Shown one piece after another: positions 61,287-64,000 of a stretch of 64,000 bases of DNA. Position 1 is the first letter of the stretch, and every line of letters begins with the position of its first letter. Origin of the DNA: Physcomitrium patens (taxonomy: Eukaryota; Streptophyta; Bryopsida; Funariales; Funariaceae); NCBI RefSeq assembly GCF_000002425.4, contig NC_037275.1, positions 8,764,450 to 8,828,449 on the forward strand, written 5' to 3'. The notes beneath the pieces are model-generated. The model saw only the letters and a list, made by a program, of their open reading frames with translations. It was not told the origin of the DNA and did not search any database. Made by a program: the position numbers and the translations under genes.

Positions 61287-63907
61287 ATGGCCTCGCAGGG
61301 CAAGCGCAAGCGTGACACAGATGGAGTTGCCAATGGCGCCGTGCTTGCCAACGGCAGTGGCACGGGAGGACCGCATCCCGACAACGTCGCCCCCAGCAAG
61401 GTCGACCTGCAGGCGATGGAAGCCTCGGCCGATATTGTGGAGGTGATCGACGTGCGGCGCTTGAAGAAGCTCGTGCTCGGGTTTGAACGCAAACTGCGAG
61501 ACAATCTGGAGGCGCGCATGAAGTTTTTCGATCAGCCTGAGAAGTTCATGGAGTCAGAAATGGACTTGGACGAAGAAGTGAAGAAGCTGCATGCCCTGGC
61601 AGCTAATCCTGACCTGTATCCGGAGCTTGTGCGGCTCGGGTCGGTCCCGTCGATTTTAGGTTTGCTTGGCCATGACAATACGGATATTGCCATGTCCGTC
61701 GTGACTTTGCTTAGCGATTTGACAGATGAGGATGTGATTGGGGAGAGCGATGAGCCGGCCTTAGTTTTGGTGGATGCGTTGATTGAGAACAATGCATTAG
61801 AGCTTCTAGTACAAAACCTGGGGCGGATGGACGAGGTGGACAGCGACGAGGCGGCATGCGTTTTCAATACGCTGTCGATCATTGAGAACATGACAGAAGT
61901 AAAACCTGCGGTTGCGGAGCTTGTGTGTGAGAGGACAAAGTTTTTGAGGTGGATTTTGAACAGAATCAAACTGCGGGAATTCGACAGTAATAAGTTTTAT
62001 GCAAGCGAAATTCTGGCCATTTTGCTGCAAAACAGTGAGGCGAATCAGAAGCGCGTAGGACAGCTGAATGGTGTGGATACCTTACTACAAGCTGTTGCGT
62101 TCTACAAGTCTAGAGACCCGAAGACTTCTGAAGAAGAAGAGATGCTTGAAAATCTGTTTAATAGTCTCTGTAGTGTTGTAATGCCAATGGAGAACAAGGA
62201 CCGGTTTGTGAAAGCTGAAGGCGTCGAACTAATGATTATCATCATGAAGCAAAAAAGGCTTGCTTATGGATCTGCCATGAAGGCTCTAGACTTCGCCATG
62301 ACAAGGTGCTCAGCCGCCTGCGAACGGTTCGTCGATGTGTTGGGACTGAAAACACTTTTCGCCGCTTTTATGGGAAAGGTACTCGATCTCTTTGAGATTA
62401 GGACAAGCCTTTTTATATTACTTAATTTGATTTTTTAGATTTGATTTTTATGCTTTCAGAGCAGTTAACTTGCTCTTGCGCTTTATTTAAAATCATTTTA
62501 TATGAGTCCGCATGTAGTAATTGTTCGACTAAATATCCGTAATTTAAAAAAAATGTAAATGCTAATTCGGAACATTCAAATCATTTAAATGTTTTATTGC
62601 ACATATCGATTAGGTATTAGCTGATTGTTCTGGGTAGGAAAGCTTGTTTGGTGCGTTGTACGGTTTTGATTATGGTCAGATGATAAAACAGGAGAAAAAA
62701 AAGGACAAAATGAAAAAGTATAGATCCTTCATTGGATTGCGACATCTCTGATGTTTAATACGTTTTTTTTTTCAGATACCTGTGAAGGGGAAGAACCGAG
62801 GGGACAGGAACTATGAGGAGATTGAGGAGCGTGTGATCTCCATAACCTCTTCTCTTTTTGGTGAGACTACTATCGAGATTTGTCCTTCTTTTTTTTCCTA
62901 CTCTATAGTAATAGCTTATACTTTACGAAAGGTTAGGTTCGTAAACTGCACTTTGTGGTGGTTATATAGGTTTGTCAGGTACTTTTGTGGGAAGTATGTG
63001 GACCATATCTCTGTTGCGCGTGCCTTCGTTGTAGTTCTTATTTGAGATTGCAAACTTATAGGGTAGCATGGGAATTTGTCATGATTCCTCTGTTATTTTT
63101 ACAATCAGCCAGTTTTCTGCTTTGATAGTTATTATTCAAACATCTGATATTTTCGCCTTCATAAATATATTTCGGATGCTGTCCATTAAGTGTGCTGCGT
63201 GTTCATCTCGCAGGCAGTTTGACACGGGGTTCGAGACGAGAACGGTTGCTGAACAAATTTATGGAGAACGAATTCGAGAAAGTTGATCGGCTAATGGAGC
63301 TTTATCTTAGGTGGGTCAAAGAGTGAATCCTCTGCTTCTGCCAATTAGAGGATACAGTTTGACTGTAAAGCATTGGTTTCCCAGTATGTCTTTTAAGACA
63401 CGGTTACAAGTGCTTGCTTGTAAGGTGGCCAAGAAGATATGGCTTTCCTTGTTTCTCTTATGTTGGTCATATGAGCTTTTACAAGTCGTTGTGAACTTAT
63501 TCTACTTGTACTGCTTGTAATGTGGGTACAGATATTCTGATCGTGTTAAAGCTGAGTCAAAAAGGCTTGATGAGCCGGATGATGACGACGATCAGGTCAG
63601 TTACTGTCTATTCGGTAGATTGACAGCGTCTTCTCGATTGATGTGTTCAGCAGCTATTTGTTGGCACTAGATTTACTTGTACTGAACCTAGTTCTTTCTC
63701 AGTCTCTCTCATCTCTCCCATTCTCTCGGTTCAGTCAGATTTACTTTTCGTTGGAGTATGTTTTATCGGCCCTACGTCAGATTTCCTCCTTATTACCCAG
63801 GATTTGAATATCATTTTTAGTTGAATGACATTGTAATTGGTGTAGCGCAGATGGATGACGATGAAAAATATCTTGCCAAGTTGGAGGCAGGCCTCTATAC
63901 ACTGCAG
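61287..63907 (+). CDS. CTNNBL1: beta-catenin-like protein 1 (CTNNBL1), 5' part
   Basis: Five coding exons, 61287-62378, 62776-62860, 63214-63310, 63532-63595 and 63851-63907, with GT-AG introns and consistent phases, give 465 codons. The gene continues past the right edge; by comparison with the human protein (563 aa), roughly 80-90 residues are missing. The start MASQGKRKRDTDG carries a basic KRKR stretch suited to nuclear import. Family landmarks follow: FMESEMDLDEEV, LGLLGHDNTDIAMSVVTLL, ALELLVQNLGRMDE, SNKFYASEILAILLQ, NLFNSLCSVVMP, LLNKFMENEFEKVDRLMEL and LAKLEAGLYTLQ. These build the ARM-repeat superhelix. In animals and yeast relatives the protein associates with the CDC5L/Prp19 spliceosome complex and binds nuclear localisation signals of partners. 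An upstream in-frame GTG extension is rejected in favour of this ATG. Intact as far as seen. Confidence 0.95.
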
Positions 63908-64000
63908 GTGGGCTTTTCTCCTCACAATGGATTACTCAGTTCTTATCATTATCCGGACTGGCTTCTAAGAAGTTGCTTTCATATCTATATATATCTATAT

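Noticed and set aside
60840-61376. 178-codon minus-strand frame over the CTNNBL1 leader
   Set aside because: Antisense to the CTNNBL1 leader and exon start, no domain, and it includes the duplicated exon fragment in reverse.
1-64000. CRISPR arrays, operons, rRNA genes and tRNA genes
   Set aside because: The window is nuclear plant DNA with spliced genes; no spaced direct-repeat array and no cloverleaf or rRNA sequence was recognised by eye. A covariance-model scan would be needed to exclude degenerate tRNAs or snoRNAs.

Overview
The window looks like a chromosome segment of a moss, most likely Physcomitrium patens or a close relative. The reasons are two miR529-type hairpins of the moss/monocot kind, plant-type RPS10 and ORP1-class genes, GT-AG introns, compact GC-richer gene islands in a very AT-rich background, and old Ty3/gypsy chromovirus copies. 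The species is inferred, not proven.

Layout. 1-2.6 kb: a tandem pair of MIR529 hairpins (348-463 and 572-668) beside a GC-rich island that may hold their promoter. 2.6-14.6 kb: AT-rich DNA with microsatellites, one gene-less GC-richer island (7.44-8.96 kb) and a 60-bp tandem repeat. 14.65-24.93 kb: a nest of decayed chromovirus copies, where a forward LTR element (A) sits inside an inverted, truncated relative (B) and itself carries two later insertions. 25.36-26.75 kb: cytosolic ribosomal protein eS10 (two coding exons). 26.75-32.3 kb: no recognised host gene, a copia-like remnant, and a perfect 56-bp palindrome. 32.88-37.93 kb, minus strand: a complete ten-exon oxysterol-binding-protein-related gene (867 aa). 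38.6-43.2 kb: AT-rich DNA with a 66-bp x3 tandem repeat abutting a MITE-like element, and an orphan GC-richer patch. 43.2-54.3 kb: a second gypsy nest (element D, inverted, inside element E), with a 350-bp assembly gap. 54.7-59.2 kb: a decayed Mutator-like DNA transposon with about 0.6-kb terminal inverted repeats built of tandem subrepeats. 61.29 kb to the window end: the 5' five coding exons of CTNNBL1 (beta-catenin-like 1, spliceosome-associated); the gene runs off the right edge.

The three host protein genes are housekeeping loci with no evident joint pathway: translation (eS10), ER-contact lipid transfer (ORP) and pre-mRNA splicing (CTNNBL1). The regulatory gene is MIR529, whose known targets in land plants are SBP/SPL transcription factors. 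The items most worth a second look are the paired miR529 hairpins with two-strand potential, the 56-bp spacer-free palindrome, the long-TIR MULE, and an exact 37-bp copy of CTNNBL1 exon 1 upstream of that gene.
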